Shown here piece after piece: positions 1 through 10,300 of a stretch of DNA of 64,000 nt (positions are counted from its first letter, which is position 1; every line of letters starts with the position of its first letter). The notes under the pieces are model-generated. The model was not told where the DNA came from and made no database searches. It saw nothing but the letters and a program-made list of their open reading frames with translations. The stretch is from Pseudomonas koreensis (GTDB taxonomy: Bacteria > Pseudomonadota > Gammaproteobacteria > Pseudomonadales > Pseudomonadaceae): assembly GCF_024169245.1 (NCBI RefSeq), contig NZ_JALJWP010000001.1:496001-560000 (forward strand). Reading direction: 5' to 3'. The position numbers were made by a program, and so were the translations under genes.

Positions 1-31
1 GTGAACCGACGGCGATCAGGCGCAGTCGCAC
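1..31 (-). CDS. rlmH: Start of 23S rRNA pseudouridine-1915 methyltransferase (partial)
   Basis: Only the first ten codons are in the window. Read on the minus strand from a GTG at 31 they give MRLRLIAVGS, the usual N-terminus of Pseudomonas RlmH, which methylates N3 of pseudouridine 1915 in helix 69 of 23S rRNA. An AAGGGA ribosome-binding site precedes the GTG. It begins just after the rsfS stop, the order usual in gammaproteobacteria, so the two are probably co-transcribed. The call rests on ten residues plus synteny. Confidence 0.75.
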   Translation of the reverse strand, partial: MRLRLIAVGS

Positions 32-40
32 AGCAATCCC

Positions 41-535
41 TTAGAACTGGTCTTTGTTGAGCTTGGTGAAATGCTCGTGGGTGTTCTCCGGGCTGTGATG
101 CTTGGCATCGGCCGCACGGCTTTGCTCGGCACCGGCCCACAGGCGCTCCAGGTCGTAGAACTGACGCGCCGAGGCGGTCATCATGTGCACGATCACCAGA
201 TCGAGGTCGAGCAGTACCCAGTCGCTGTCGCCCTTGCCTTCTTCGCCCAGCGGCTTGGCGCCCTGCTTCTTCACTTCCTCGCGGACCTTGTCGAGCATCG
301 CGTTGATCTGGCGATTGGAGGTACCGGTGGCGATGATCATGTAGTCAGTGATGCTCTGCTTGTCGCGCACATCAATGATCTGGATGTCCTGGGCCTTGAC
401 GTCTTCCAGCGCAGCGACGGCAATCTTGACCAGTTCGTCGCCCTTGAGCGGTTCGTTGGTGTTGACGGCTTCCGGCAGTGGTGCGCTCTTGAACGTGCCT
501 TTGCGCTTTACTTTCGGTAGATCTTTATCAGTCAT
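41..535 (-). CDS. rsfS: Ribosomal silencing factor RsfS
   Basis: 164-residue RsfS/YbeB/Iojap protein. The family binds uL14 on the free large subunit and blocks subunit joining during starvation or stationary phase. The conserved core runs from about residue 35 to 140 and includes the ITDYMIIATGTSNRQ segment and the DWVLLDLDLVIVHMM segment. About 30 lysine-rich residues precede the core, longer than the roughly 105-residue E. coli protein; a later start cannot be excluded. The gene sits between nadD and rlmH, the standard order, all on the minus strand. Confidence 0.93.
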   Translation of the reverse strand: MTDKDLPKVKRKGTFKSAPLPEAVNTNEPLKGDELVKIAVAALEDVKAQDIQIIDVRDKQSITDYMIIATGTSNRQINAMLDKVREEVKKQGAKPLGEEGKGDSDWVLLDLDLVIVHMMTASARQFYDLERLWAGAEQSRAADAKHHSPENTHEHFTKLNKDQF

Positions 536-607
536 ATGAAACTCGTTTTGCTCATGTATTCGGCGACTTGGGGATACGGTGATCCGTATCAGTGAAGCAC
601 GCCTTGT

Positions 608-1297
608 TCAGTTCGACGCACGATACAGACCGTGCGCATCGATGTAGGCCAGGACCGCGTCGGGCACCAGGAAACGTACCGACTTACCGCTGGCCAGCAG
701 TTGACGGATCTGGGTGGCGGAAACCGCGAGCGGTGTCTGCCAGACGAATGCAATCTGTCCGCTCGGCCCTTTCAGGGCCAGCGGGTCGCTCACCGAACGC
801 GCTGCCAGCAGGTTGCGCAAGGCATCCGGCGGTTCGCTGTCGGCGTCCGGGCGCTGTAGCACCAGGATGTGGCAATGCTGGAGCAACTCTTCCCAGCGGT
901 GCCAAGTGGGCAGGCCGCAAAATGCGTCCCAGCCCAAAAGCAGAAAAACCTGGGTCTCGGCGGGCATCTCTGCGCGCAGCGACTCCAGGGTATCGATGGT
1001 CCAGGACGGTTTGTCCCGCTGCAATTCGCGGGCGTCCACCACCAGCGGCGGCAATCCGGCCACCGCGCACTCGACCATCGCCAGCCGGTCCTGCGCCGAC
1101 ACCTGCGGCGTACCGCGATGTGGCGGCCGCGCGTTCGGCATCAGGCGCAACTCGTCCAGCGCCAGCGCTTCGACGACTTCCAGCGCGCCACGCAAATGGC
1201 CGATGTGCACCGGGTCGAACGTACCGCCCAGTACGCCAATGCGTTGCGGGCGCGACTCGCTGCCGGTGTGCGGCGCTGTCAGGTCGAGGTCGGTCAA
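608..1297 (-). CDS. nadD: Nicotinate-nucleotide adenylyltransferase
   Basis: 229 residues. NadD transfers AMP from ATP to nicotinate mononucleotide, making deamido-NAD in NAD synthesis. The nucleotidyltransferase signature [13 protein letters not shown] (residues about 25-37) with its HxGH motif is intact. An ISATxxR-like motif appears near the C-terminus as [10 protein letters not shown]. About 20 extra N-terminal residues precede the Rossmann fold. One base separates it from the upstream proA, so the two are almost certainly translated from one message. Confidence 0.95.
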   Translation of the reverse strand: MTDLDLTAPHTGSESRPQRIGVLGGTFDPVHIGHLRGALEVVEALALDELRLMPNARPPHRGTPQVSAQDRLAMVECAVAGLPPLVVDARELQRDKPSWTIDTLESLRAEMPAETQVFLLLGWDAFCGLPTWHRWEELLQHCHILVLQRPDADSEPPDALRNLLAARSVSDPLALKGPSGQIAFVWQTPLAVSATQIRQLLASGKSVRFLVPDAVLAYIDAHGLYRASN

Positions 1298-1298
1298 G

Positions 1299-2570
1299 TC
1301 AGACCGTCGCCTGGCCGCGCAACTGGCCGTCGCCTACCACGATGTACTTCTCGCAGGTCAGCCCCTCAAGCCCTACCGGCCCGCGGGCGTGCAGCTTATC
1401 AGTAGAAATGCCGATCTCGGCACCCAATCCGTATTCAAATCCATCGGCAAAGCAGGTCGGCGTGTTGATCATTACCGAGGCCGAGTCGACTTCCGCTACG
1501 AACCGGCGGGTGTCGGCGAGGTTTTCGCTGACGATCGAGTCAGTGTGATGGGAGCCGTAATGATTGATGTGTTCGATCGCCTGCTCCAGACCGTCGACTA
1601 CGCGGATCGACAGAATCGGCGCCAGATACTCGGTGTGCCAATCGTCCTCGGTGGCGGCTACAGCCTCGATGATCGCCCGGGTACGCTCGCAACCACGCAG
1701 CTCGACGCCTTTTTCGCGGAACTGCGCGGCCATCGAAGGCAGGAAATTTTTGGCAACAGCCTGATCGACCAGCAGGGTTTCCATCGCGCCGCAGATGCCA
1801 TAGCGGTAAGTCTTGGCATTGAAGGCGATGCGCTGGGCTTTGGCCAGATCGGCGTGTGCGCTGACATACACGTGGCAGATGCCGTCCAGGTGCTTGATCA
1901 CCGGAACGCGGGCATCGCGACTGATGCGTTCGATCAGGCCACGGCCGCCCCGCGGGACGATGACATCGACGTATTCAGGCATGCTGATCATCGCGCCGAC
2001 GGCGGCACGGTCAGTGGTTTCGACCACTTGCACCACGGCGGCAGGCAGTTCGGCCTCGGCCAGACCGCGCTGAATGCACGCGGCAATCGCCCGGTTGGAG
2101 TGAATCGCCTCGGAGCCACCGCGCAGAATTGTCGCGTTGCCGGACTTCAGGCACAGGCTGGCGGCATCGATGGTCACGTTCGGACGGGATTCGTAGATGA
2201 TCCCGATCACGCCCAGCGGTACGCGCATCTTGCCGACCTGAATCCCCGACGGACGGAAGCTCATGTCGCGGATCGCGCCGACCGGATCCGCCAGTGCAGC
2301 GACCTGACGCAAGCCGACGATCATGCCGTCGATACGTGCCGGGGTCAGTTCCAGACGCTCCAGCATTGCCGGTTCGAGACCATTGGCGCGGCCAGCAGCC
2401 AGATCCAGCTCATTGGCTGCGGCCAGCTCGGCACGCGCAGCGTCCAAGGCATTGGCGGCAGCCTGCAAGGCGCGGTTTTTCTGCGCGGTGCTGGCGCGAC
2501 CGATGACCCGGGAGGCAGCGCGGGCGGCGCGACCCAATTGGGTCATGTAGTCAAGAACGGACTCAGTCAT
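1299..2570 (-). CDS. proA: Gamma-glutamyl phosphate reductase
   Basis: 423 residues from the ATG at 2570 (an upstream in-frame start at 2591 would add seven residues without resemblance to the family). ProA reduces L-glutamyl 5-phosphate with NADPH to glutamate semialdehyde, the second step of proline synthesis. It has the aldehyde-dehydrogenase fold with the nucleotide-binding segment around [22 protein letters not shown] and the catalytic cysteine in the [12 protein letters not shown] segment. First gene of the proA-nadD-rsfS-rlmH run. Confidence 0.96.
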   Translation of the reverse strand: MTESVLDYMTQLGRAARAASRVIGRASTAQKNRALQAAANALDAARAELAAANELDLAAGRANGLEPAMLERLELTPARIDGMIVGLRQVAALADPVGAIRDMSFRPSGIQVGKMRVPLGVIGIIYESRPNVTIDAASLCLKSGNATILRGGSEAIHSNRAIAACIQRGLAEAELPAAVVQVVETTDRAAVGAMISMPEYVDVIVPRGGRGLIERISRDARVPVIKHLDGICHVYVSAHADLAKAQRIAFNAKTYRYGICGAMETLLVDQAVAKNFLPSMAAQFREKGVELRGCERTRAIIEAVAATEDDWHTEYLAPILSIRVVDGLEQAIEHINHYGSHHTDSIVSENLADTRRFVAEVDSASVMINTPTCFADGFEYGLGAEIGISTDKLHARGPVGLEGLTCEKYIVVGDGQLRGQATV

Positions 2571-2748
2571 GGTCTGCTGGGGTCTTGGCAAAGAGGAAAG
2601 CGGCAGATTATAGCTGTCGCGTCCCGGGACTAACAGCGGTGACGGGCGGATGGTCGAAATGAGCTGCGTTTGCCCGTCGTTCAGACGTAATTAAGCTCAG
2701 CGTTGTTATCATCACGACCTCATTGAGCCTGGATAAACCTTGCCCATC

Positions 2749-3474
2749 ATGACCACCGTGCCCCTTTGCCCCGAGTCCGCGCGCCTGCCCGTGGGCCTGC
2801 CGGACAGTTTTTTCGACCGCGACGCCCAGGTGCTGGCGCAGGCGCTGCTCGGTAAAGTCATTCGCCATCGCGTCGGCGATCTGTGGCTGAGTGCGCGAAT
2901 CATCGAGACCGAAGCGTATTACTTTGCGGAAAAAGGCAGCCATTCTTCATTGGGCTACACAGAAAAACGTAAGGCTTTGTTTCTGGATGGCGGGCACATC
3001 TATATGTACTACGCCCGCGGCGGTGATTCGCTGAACTTCAGCGCGCAGGGTCCGGGCAACGCGGTGCTAATCAAATCTGCCTATCCGTGGGTCGACGAAG
3101 TCAGCGGCCCGGCAAGTCTGGCGCAGATGTTGCTGAACAATCCCGATGCCCAGGGCCGGCCGCGTCCGACGCAGAAGCTGTGCGCCGGGCAGACGCTCCT
3201 GTGCAAGGCGCTGGGTTTGAAGGTGCCGATGTGGGACGCCAAGCGTTTCGATCATGAATTGTTGCTGGTCGAGGACGCGGGGCCGGCGCCTTCACACATT
3301 ATCCAAACCACCCGGCTGGGCATTCCGCTGGGCCGCGACGAGCATCTGATGTATCGCTTCGTGGACGCCGCGTATGCGCAATGGTGCACGCGGAACCCGC
3401 TGCGACGGGGTCAGGTCGAAGGCCGGGATTATTTCCTGCTTCCCGGAGCTGACGCCGAATCCGCAAATAGATGA
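2749..3474 (+). CDS. DNA-3-methyladenine glycosylase, Aag/MPG family
   Basis: 241 residues from the ATG at 2749; a TTG at 2740 would add three. This family excises 3-methyladenine, hypoxanthine and other alkylated purines in base-excision repair. The fold is shown by the ARIIETEAYYFAEKGSHSS segment (with the catalytic glutamate) and the GHIYMYYARGGDSLNFSA segment. It is the mammalian MPG type, not AlkA or Tag. It diverges from proA across about 180 bases and is followed by a REP pair. Confidence 0.92.
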   Translation: MTTVPLCPESARLPVGLPDSFFDRDAQVLAQALLGKVIRHRVGDLWLSARIIETEAYYFAEKGSHSSLGYTEKRKALFLDGGHIYMYYARGGDSLNFSAQGPGNAVLIKSAYPWVDEVSGPASLAQMLLNNPDAQGRPRPTQKLCAGQTLLCKALGLKVPMWDAKRFDHELLLVEDAGPAPSHIIQTTRLGIPLGRDEHLMYRFVDAAYAQWCTRNPLRRGQVEGRDYFLLPGADAESANR

Positions 3475-3481
3475 TGCCCCC

Positions 3482-3573
3482 CTGTGGGAGCGAGCCCGCT
3501 CGCGAAGGGGTCGTGCCAGCCAACGCTTCTATCGCCTGACACACCGCATTCGCGAGCAGGCTCGCTCCCACAG
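3482..3573. repeat. REPIN, GTGGGAGCGAG family
   Basis: Two inverted copies of a REP core (CTGTGGGAGCGAGCCCGCTC at the left, its complement at the right) enclose about 45 bases. This is the mobile doublet arrangement described in P. fluorescens SBW25. Related doublets lie at 23416-23505 and 61146-61235 and a singlet at 31371-31395. It starts seven bases after the glycosylase stop. Confidence 0.9.
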
Positions 3574-3625
3574 GTCAGAAGTCAAACGCGTAACGATCAA
3601 TTAAAGACTGGATGGAGTTTTCTGT

Positions 3626-4942
3626 ATGGGCCCATGGCTCGATAGCATCACCGGATGGCTCGGCGCCAATCCACAGTGGCTGGCCGCAGCGGTGTTCATC
3701 GTTGCGTGCGTGGAATGTCTGGCGATTGCCGGGCTGATCGTGCCGGGCACGGTGTTGCTGTTTGCCGTGGCGGTACTGGCCGGCAGCGGCGCGCTGTCAT
3801 TGAGCGAAACGCTGCTGCTGGGTTTTCTCGGCGGCATCCTCGGTGATCTGATTTCCTATTTCCTCGGTCGCCATTTCCACCAGAACATCCGCCGCCTCCC
3901 CGGGCTGCGCCATCACCCGGAATGGATGGCCGGCGCCGAGTCGTACTTCCAGCGCTATGGTATCGCCAGCCTGCTGGTCGGGCGTTTCATCGGTCCGTTG
4001 CGGCCAATGCTGCCGATGGTCGCGGGGATGTGCGACATGCCATTCCCGCGTTTCTTCGCTGTCAGCCTGCTGGCCGCCGCTGGCTGGAGCCTGGCTTATC
4101 TGTTGCCGGGCTGGGCCACGGGCGCGGCGTTCCGCCTGCCATTGCCGGAAGGTTTCTGGCTGGAGGCCGGTATCGTCGCCGCCAGCATCGCGGTGATGGT
4201 CGGCCTGAGCGTCAACAGCAGCATGCGTCGCCATCGTCGCGCGACGATCTGGATCGGCAGCATGGGCCTGTTGATCCTGATCGGCCTGTTTATCGGCTAC
4301 CCGTACTTGACCGCGCTCGACAATGGCGTGATGACCCTGGTGCAGGAGCATCGCCAGCCAGCCCTGGACGAAATCGCGGTGACGCTGACCCTGATCGGCG
4401 AATTCCGAAATATGCTGCTGTTCAGCGCCTTGCTCGTCGTGCTGCTGTTGCTGTGCAAGCAGTGGCGCCAGGCGATTTTCGCCGGTTCCACCATGCTCAT
4501 CACTGCGATGGCCAACACCGGAACCAAATACTTTTTCGCCCGGGTACGCCCGGAAGTGCTCAGCGATCCGCTGACGACCTACAGCATGCCCAGCGGCCAC
4601 GCCTCCGGCGCGTTTGCCCTGTTTCTGACGCTGGGCGTGCTCGCCGGTCGCGGTCAACCGCCGCGCATGCGCCTGACCTGGCTGTTGATCGCTTGCATCC
4701 CGGCACTGGCCATTGCGTTGTCGAGGGTCTATCTGGGCGCGCATTGGCCGACCGACATCCTGGCCGGCGCCATGCTCGCCAGTTGCGTCTGCGCTGGCAT
4801 GCTGTGGCTGAGCCAGCGGCAGACATCGCTCAATCCGATGCCATTCAGGATCTGGTGGCTGATCCTGCCGTCGATGATTGCCCTGTTCGGCTTCTTCGTA
4901 TTGCGCCATTTGCCACATACGCTATTGCGTTACGCCTACTAA
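3626..4942 (+). CDS. DedA / PAP2 phosphatase fusion membrane protein
   Basis: 438 residues with two membrane domains. Residues 1-170 are DedA-like (VTT family): an early GTVLLF segment, a GDLISYFLGR segment near 73-82 and RFIGPLRPMLPMVAG near 120-134. Residues about 200-410 are a PAP2 acid phosphatase, with KYFFARVRP, PSGHASG and SRVYLGAHWPTD as the three catalytic motifs. Known fusions of this type are proposed to move and dephosphorylate lipid phosphates such as undecaprenyl pyrophosphate; the substrate here is inferred. Start ATG at 3626 has a GGAG upstream. Confidence 0.9.
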   Translation: MGPWLDSITGWLGANPQWLAAAVFIVACVECLAIAGLIVPGTVLLFAVAVLAGSGALSLSETLLLGFLGGILGDLISYFLGRHFHQNIRRLPGLRHHPEWMAGAESYFQRYGIASLLVGRFIGPLRPMLPMVAGMCDMPFPRFFAVSLLAAAGWSLAYLLPGWATGAAFRLPLPEGFWLEAGIVAASIAVMVGLSVNSSMRRHRRATIWIGSMGLLILIGLFIGYPYLTALDNGVMTLVQEHRQPALDEIAVTLTLIGEFRNMLLFSALLVVLLLLCKQWRQAIFAGSTMLITAMANTGTKYFFARVRPEVLSDPLTTYSMPSGHASGAFALFLTLGVLAGRGQPPRMRLTWLLIACIPALAIALSRVYLGAHWPTDILAGAMLASCVCAGMLWLSQRQTSLNPMPFRIWWLILPSMIALFGFFVLRHLPHTLLRYAY

Positions 4943-5266
4943 GGCAGACAACTTACAAGCATTTTTTATCGCGCGCCGCTCTTAGGGAATATTCCGACAA
5001 GAGCGGCGTTAGTTGCCTACACCTAATTACTGGTAGCCGGTTAACTTTCTCAGTTAAAACCAGACAATTCCCTATCCGAAACAACTACAAAACTGGAGTT
5101 ACATAATTAACTCCCGCCTTGAGCAAAACAGAACTTCTGGCTGATGAAAAACAGTTAGATTGGCTCGCACAAGTTACAACGCCATCGCCATTCAAGCCAT
5201 TACATCCAGCGAAGTATGGAAACTTCCGGTTAATGTTTTTCACCTCTTATTAGTTCAGAGCACTTC
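4943..5266. other. Intergenic region before the toxin cassette
   Basis: 324 bases without a gene, visibly richer in A+T than the flanks. It holds the hairpin at 4974-5008 and a small dyad TTAACT-N5-AGTTAA at 5041-5057. No clear sigma-70 promoter could be assigned. The drop in GC agrees with an acquired segment starting here. Confidence 0.6.
4974..5008 (+). terminator. Terminator-like hairpin after the DedA-PAP2 gene
   Basis: Perfect 10-bp stem CGCCGCTCTT / AAGAGCGGCG with a 15-base loop, 32 bases past the stop codon. No T-run follows, so the termination role is inferred from position. Confidence 0.5.
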
Positions 5267-7270
5267 ATGAGTCCCAGACTACCTCGCAAGCCCCCGGTAA
5301 CCTTTGCACATCAGCCCGAATCGAACGGCCCTCGACCAGGCCGCCCGCACAATCCATTCGATGCCGATATTCCCAATGTTTTCCGCAGCCCCGGAATGGA
5401 CGATCTGACGCCAGCGCGCAGCGCTCCAGGCCTGCAACTGGCCGGAGAGTCGCCACGGACCTCTGCCGTAGAAATCGTCCATATGCCGACACACAACGCC
5501 GGTATGCCGCAGATCGCCAGTCCGGTGAATGAATACTGGTTGTCCGAGGCATTCCTGCGCGGCATGAAGCCCGCGGATGCCGAAGGATTTCGTTGGGTTG
5601 TCGGCAGAAAGTTCGTCGACGTCGAACTCGAAGGCAGCGTTAAAACCACCCACGCCGACCTGGACGAGCACGGCGTCTTGCGCATCAAACGCATGACCGA
5701 ACGAGCCCCCTCAGGCCCGCGCCTGTATAAAAACGCCGATCGCCCAACCTGGCGTCTGACGGAGCAGCCTGCGCCAAAACGCCCTGCCGAGACCGCACAG
5801 CCCGACTCGCTGCCAGCGGCCAAACGCCCTCGCCCGGCCCCGGTGGTGACGCCCATCGAATCAGGCTACACCCCTTCGTGGCGTTCGCCGGATGCCCAGG
5901 GTTATTACGAAATGCGGCCATATCTGGCATCGAACGAAGCCGACACGCGCTATGCGTTCAGAGACATGTTCGGCAATTTGATGCGCGTCGACCCACCCGT
6001 GGGCGGTTTCGATGCGCAACCGACGCACCTCACGCACTGGACCGATCATGAGATCTGGCAGCTGTACGGCTTGCACGGCGAAGACATCGCGCGGTTTCGC
6101 GTCGAAGCGCAAACCAGCGGCAAGCCACCACAGTGGGCTGAACCTGTGACCACGGACAATCCGGTCACCGATTTGCTGCGTGATTCCCTGCGCTGGTTGC
6201 ATCCCACCTTGACCTTGAAGGAGCGCGAGGCGTTTCTGCAGTCCTGCAACCTGCTGCCCGATCAACTGACGCGTCTGCAGCAGGACATGAGAAACGAGCT
6301 GGCGATACCGGCTTGGGTGCAGGCGCACAAGCGCCTTCTCGATGACGTCAGCAACCCGCAACGCCTCGAACAGTTCGCCAGGGACGCGGTCGAACAGCTC
6401 AACCTCAAGCGCAATGCCCGCCACGACTGGTATTACGCCGAGGGCAGTCTGACCCCGGAGATACGCGAAGCGCTGGTGAAGCGACTCGGCTATCTGCGCA
6501 ACAAGAACAACTGCCTGTACCGCACCGATATTCCGGGTCTGTTTCGCGGTGACGAGCGCACGCCTTTCGAACTGGCGAACGACGGGACAATGATGCCCCG
6601 CTACCACCACACCCCCGGCACTACCTCGCACAAACCGATCAGCGCAACCTTCAGCCTCAATGAAGGCCGGATGTATGCCAGCGCACCCGATCCCGAGTAC
6701 CTGCGTTTCAACAGTCAGACCCACAAATATCCCGGGCGTGACCCCGGCGACACGCACTCGGACAGTGGCACAAGCGACACGAGTGAGTCACCGAGCGATT
6801 CGTCCTCCGGCTGGTCCGAGCCGGACAGCCCCATAGCGTGGGATCACGAGCGCGACTACCCATCGGTTCGCACCCGCCAGACGCAGATGTTCCTTTATGC
6901 CCTGGACACCCGCCACCTGGAAGTCGTCCCCCATGAAGAAAACATGATGTTCAACGCCAGCGCCCGCGACACGCCGCCGACCCGATTTCCCTCCGACGAC
7001 TTCGAGGGGCTGATATCGGTCACCCGCAGCGGACTGAGTGCCGAGCGCATCTGGCTGTTGAACAGCGACCGGACCAAAGGCGCCAGGGTGGCGGACATCA
7101 GGGACATGGCGGGGGACAACGCTGCACGCATCGAAGCGGTCACCCATGCCGGGCGTGCCAACCACTTCGAATATGACCTGCTGATTGACAGGGTCGAGGC
7201 GGCGGCGTTGCCGATATTCAGGCTATCGGGCAACGGGAACGAGTTCGGCCATGACCTCGTCTGGCCCTGA
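5267..7270 (+). CDS. Putative CTA/PtxA-like ADP-ribosyltransferase toxin
   Basis: 667 residues, no signal peptide or membrane segment. Residues 418-600 carry the R-S-E pattern of the cholera/pertussis ART group. LFRGDERTPFELANDG (425-440) matches the YRxDxRxPxxI...G block, with R427 as the catalytic arginine. SATFS (459-463) fits the STS strand. DFE (578-580), then SVTRSGLSAERIW, fits the [E/D]xE turn and following helix; E580 would be catalytic. Residues about 490-520 between them are Ser/Asp-rich. Residues 90-290 contain two similar blocks (FRW/YEMRPY ... DEHGVLRI / DMFGNLMRV) of unknown role. Only a weak ribosome-binding site precedes the ATG. The next gene encodes a pore-former, so this may be the A component. 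The assignment is by motif reading only. Confidence 0.6.
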   Translation: MSPRLPRKPPVTFAHQPESNGPRPGRPHNPFDADIPNVFRSPGMDDLTPARSAPGLQLAGESPRTSAVEIVHMPTHNAGMPQIASPVNEYWLSEAFLRGMKPADAEGFRWVVGRKFVDVELEGSVKTTHADLDEHGVLRIKRMTERAPSGPRLYKNADRPTWRLTEQPAPKRPAETAQPDSLPAAKRPRPAPVVTPIESGYTPSWRSPDAQGYYEMRPYLASNEADTRYAFRDMFGNLMRVDPPVGGFDAQPTHLTHWTDHEIWQLYGLHGEDIARFRVEAQTSGKPPQWAEPVTTDNPVTDLLRDSLRWLHPTLTLKEREAFLQSCNLLPDQLTRLQQDMRNELAIPAWVQAHKRLLDDVSNPQRLEQFARDAVEQLNLKRNARHDWYYAEGSLTPEIREALVKRLGYLRNKNNCLYRTDIPGLFRGDERTPFELANDGTMMPRYHHTPGTTSHKPISATFSLNEGRMYASAPDPEYLRFNSQTHKYPGRDPGDTHSDSGTSDTSESPSDSSSGWSEPDSPIAWDHERDYPSVRTRQTQMFLYALDTRHLEVVPHEENMMFNASARDTPPTRFPSDDFEGLISVTRSGLSAERIWLLNSDRTKGARVADIRDMAGDNAARIEAVTHAGRANHFEYDLLIDRVEAAALPIFRLSGNGNEFGHDLVWP

Positions 7271-7336
7271 TACACAGAATTGCCAGCAACACCGGTAAGG
7301 AAGCCGGTTCCACAAATACTATTAAAGGATTAATAC

Positions 7337-10300
7337 GTGTCAAAACTCATCGCTCCCTCCTCGCATGTTGCCAACGCGCCAGTGCTTCAGGTCACGCTTA
7401 CTGATGCCTCGGCCAATGTCCATGCGCCAGCCACGAGCGATCTCCATCACTTGCCTTCGCCAGGCATCACACACGACGCTGACGCGTCCGCGAAGCAGAC
7501 ACTCAAGTCTCTCGACAAGCACTTCGGGCCGTTGCGCATGGGTGAGGTCATGGCCTCTCGCGTCGAGTTGCAGGCATTGGGCGCGACGGTCAACGGTCAG
7601 CCCCTCAGTCCGCTGAACGCCGACCTGAAAGCTGCGGACCAAAGCTTCATCGATGCGCTCAATTTTGACTCGGCGAAGGTCGAAGCCCGTTTGAAGTCGG
7701 TCGATATCCCCGACAGTGGTGTAGCGGCGATGCTGTTCTATGAAATTGCCTGCAAGCGCTCCATCGATGCCGGGCCACTGTTCGTCAGCGACTCACCGAT
7801 AGAAACCGGCAGCGCCATGGACCGTCTCAATCAATTGGGCAAGGCCGCGCAGAAACTGGATATCCATCGCATCGACTCGTTCGAAAATGCGCCGGGCTGG
7901 GTCAACAAGCACAAGAGCTATTTGATGAGCGGCGCCGGCGTTGGCCTGCAGGCTTTCGGAATTTACAGCGGCTACATGGCGATGACCGACGCGATCAGGA
8001 AAGGCGACAAACTGGAGGCGATCTTTCAAGGAGGATCCATTGCGGCCGAACTCGGTTCACTGGTCATTGAACAAGGATTGACCAAAACCGGCCAGGCGAT
8101 GCTCACCAACGGCGGCCATCTCTTCAAATACTTCCCCCTAACCTCGGTCGGCAAATACATGAGCCGGGGCGCCGGCATGTTCGCCAGCGCGATCACCCTG
8201 CCGTTCGACGTCATTGATGCGGTCAAGTCGTTCAACGCTGCCGCCGCTGCCACCGGCAAGGAGGCGCAGGATCATTACGTCAGTGGCGCCTTGAGTGTGG
8301 CGGGCGCGGGCGTCAGTCTGGTGCTGGGCGTCGCCGCACTGGCCGGTTTCGGCAGTGTCGCCGGGCCGGTGGGTCTCGCGGCGGCGGCAATCCTGATCGC
8401 CGGCTCGATGATTTATCAGGCTGCGCGGGTCGTTGACGATATCGATGACTACATCGAGCTGACCGCCCTGGAACGCCTGCGCTCAGGCTGGTTCGCTTTC
8501 ACCGGTCAGGAGCTTGATACCCAGGTGATGGATCGCTTCAAGCTGAGCAAAGGCTATAGCGATCATGAGAAACGGCTCGAGCTGTCGGCGAAGGACATGC
8601 TTGAAGGCGCCTACAAGAATTCCATCGAACACGTGGTCAACGGTGCCTTCCGCACCGAGCTGCAGTCCGTCGAGTTGTGGCGCTACGTCTGGGACGAAGG
8701 AGCCGGGCAGAAGCCGTTCAAACTTGACACCCAGGCGGTGGTCGTCGGCGCAGACGATGTGATCGATGCCAGCAATGGCTTGCCGGCAGACCTCAAAAAA
8801 GTCAGCGGCAGCGCCGGCGAAGGCAAAGGGGTTTTCTGGCGTCTGGGCGATGGCAATGATCGGGTCATTGGCGTCAAGGCCCAGGCCAACCTGTTCACCT
8901 ATCGCGAAGGGCACAAAGCATTGACCGGTGGTGACCAGAACGATGCCTTCTATCACGAAATCACGGCTGAGGAACTGAATCGCGCGGCCAAGCCTGCCCA
9001 TATCAACCTGCTGGATGGCGGCGCCGGCACCGACACGGTGGCGTTCGAAGGCAGTCGTCCGACCAGCGACACCCGCTACGTTGGCCATGACATCGATCTG
9101 CAGTCCGGCAAAGTCGCGCTACGCAGCCTGGATCCGGCGGCCCAAGGCATCGAAGTTGCGCACCTGACTTCGTTCGAGAACGTTTCGACGCTGCGCAAAG
9201 GCACCAGCCACGTCATCGGCACTGACGCGGCCAACCAGATTTCCGCCAATGGCTACGACCGCATCAGCGCCAGTGGCGGCAACGACACCATCGCCATATT
9301 CGGCACCGAATGCGAAGTGAATGGCGGCGGCGGTGAAGACCGTTATTACATCGCCAATACCAACGCCCGCGCGACGATCATCGAAGACGGTGAGCACTCG
9401 AGCCGCGTCGAGTTCGGCTGGCCAAGAGCGCTCATTCAACGCTGGCAAGTCACCGGCACTTCACTGGTGATCACCTCGTTGCGCGGCAAGGATGGCAGCG
9501 ATCCCGATCATGTGCTGACCCTGGAAAACGTCTACCAGACGATCGACCGCCAGCGCCATCTGAAGAATGCACAATGGCTGTTCCGCACCCAGGACGGTTA
9601 TGAACTGCTGGCCCTGCTGCCCAATCAGCCAGGTCAAGCGCTGAGTCAGGATATCGAGGTCGCCGTCACCGTCAACGGTCGCCCGGCCCAGGCCCCGGCG
9701 ATAGTGAATGGCGGCACGCTAGCGCTGGACGCTCAGACACTGCCTGGACACTTCGTGGCACGCACGCCGCACAGGGTCGAATTCGTTGTCGGGCGCAGCG
9801 TCGCTGCCACTGAGAACAGTGTTTACCTGGATTTCAAAGACAGTGAAATCGTCGACTCAGTGATCAGTTATGACGTCGAAGTTCGCCGGGGCGTGTCGGG
9901 CAATACGCACCTGACCTACAAGGATATCTGCCTGACGATACTGCTGCCGTCCAAAGTGATTGCGTTCAAGAGCCTGATCCGGACGATCGTCGCCGCTACC
10001 GGTTACGGCGGCCGAAACAGTCTGAAGGTGACCACGCCGCTGCTGGCGCAGGATCTGGTGCTGGTCATGCAGGACGAAGTCTCATACCGCCTGCAGGTGC
10101 CGCAGCTTGATTATGAAGCCGACGCGCAAGCCCCCGGCACCCGACTGGTCAGTAGCAAAAGCTGGCTGAAACGGCGCAATGGCGCGTACCCGTTCACCCG
10201 CCCACTGGTCAGCGAAAAACCGCAGCTGACCGAGCGGCCCAGCAAAGTGGTAATCGAATCCAGGCCACACACAGGGATTTATCTGCTTGAAGGCAAAAGC

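Noticed and set aside
714..2633. Long open frame on the plus strand opposite proA and nadD
   Set aside because: High-GC antisense shadow; proA and nadD on the minus strand show full family motifs, and this frame shows none.
3797..4918. Long minus-strand frame opposite the DedA-PAP2 gene
   Set aside because: Gln/His/Asp-rich shadow of a membrane-protein gene with intact motifs.
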